Shown: in pieces, positions 5,013 to 5,215 of the stretch
Layout: every line of letters starts with the position of its first letter
Position numbering within the stretch: position 1 is the stretch's first letter
NCBI GenBank assembly: GCA_024408905.1
Contig: JAKSUP010000118.1
Span: 1-5,215, forward strand
Direction of reading: 5' to 3'
Length of the DNA: 5,215 nucleotides
DNA from: a bacterium
GTDB taxonomy: Bacteria > Cyanobacteriota > Vampirovibrionia > Gastranaerophilales > Gastranaerophilaceae
Position numbers and translations under genes: made by a program
The notes under the pieces: model-generated
What the model saw: the letters and a program-made list of their open reading frames with translations, nothing else
Database searches by the model: none
What the model was told of the DNA's origin: nothing

Positions 5013-5215
5013 CTATTGATGTGCATCAATGTAGTTAACTGCATCTTGAACAGTTTGGATTTTTTCAGCGTCTTCCTCAGGAATGTCGCAACCGAATTCT
5101 TCTTCGAAAGCCATAACTAATTCAACTGTATCTAATGAATCAGCACCTAAGTCACCTGTGAAGCTTGCTTCAGGTGTAACTAATGCTTCATCGCAGCTAA
5201 GTTGATCAACAACTA
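5013..5215 (-). CDS. acpP: Acyl carrier protein, C-terminal part
   Basis: The final 66 residues, ending in a TAG stop, are visible; about 12 N-terminal residues lie beyond the right edge if it has the usual 78 or so. The [19 protein letters not shown] segment is the ACP signature. Its serine (in DSL) is where the 4'-phosphopantetheine arm is attached to carry growing acyl chains through fatty-acid synthesis. The acidic helix II and the closing [19 protein letters not shown] region are typical. It lies upstream of fabF on the same strand with about 100 bases between, consistent with an acpP-fabF operon. Two cysteines are present, in LSCDE and FGCDI, which is uncommon for ACPs but not disqualifying. 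Confidence 0.96.
   Translation of the reverse strand, partial: VVDQLSCDEALVTPEASFTGDLGADSLDTVELVMAFEEEFGCDIPEEDAEKIQTVQDAVNYIDAHQ

Overview
The window is AT-rich bacterial DNA with compact genes, clear AAGGAG-type ribosome binding sites and sigma-70-like promoters. An anaerobic ribonucleotide reductase activase (NrdG) points to an anaerobic or facultative lifestyle. The GH57 enzyme resembles the cyanobacterial COG1449 type, the intergenic DNA is rich in small hairpins, and one hypothetical protein starts with an 'NFxAKL'-like peptide. Together these make me suspect a gut Melainabacteria/Gastranaerophilales-type organism. That is a tentative impression; a Clostridia-like host is the main alternative.

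Layout. (1) Bases 1-979, minus strand: the N-terminal 326 residues of a GH57 glycoside hydrolase that runs off the left edge. (2) Bases 980-1090: a divergent intergenic region with two back-to-back promoters. (3) 1091-1555, plus: mscL, with an added C-terminal zinc ribbon, followed by a strong hairpin terminator. (4) 1703-2778, plus: a two-gene operon of nrdG and a family 4 (Fe-S) uracil-DNA glycosylase, separated by 2 nt. (5) 2779-3168: about 390 bases without a gene, holding four degenerate copies of an 8-bp repeat, five hairpins and one copy of a 111-bp direct repeat. (6) 3169-3582, plus: an unrecognised 137-residue protein with its own promoter. (7) 3579-3689: the second copy of the 111-bp repeat, with a bidirectional terminator and the last codons of fabF. 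(8) 3654-4910, minus: fabF. (9) 5013-5215, minus: the C-terminal 66 residues of acyl carrier protein (acpP), cut by the right edge.

How the parts work together. acpP and fabF form a fatty-acid elongation pair: FabF condenses malonyl-ACP with acyl-ACP. A hairpin between them could lower fabF expression relative to acpP. nrdG and the glycosylase both concern DNA (precursor supply and uracil repair) and appear to be co-transcribed. MscL is an osmotic safety valve and GH57 enzymes act on alpha-glucans; nothing ties these two together except a shared divergent promoter region.

The most notable structure is the 111-bp direct repeat (108/111 identical). It brackets the unknown 137-residue gene and includes a duplicated tail of fabF. 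This looks like the scar of a recent insertion or duplication that placed a small gene cassette between the glycosylase and fabF. Recombination between the copies would delete exactly one 621-bp unit and leave fabF and its terminator intact.
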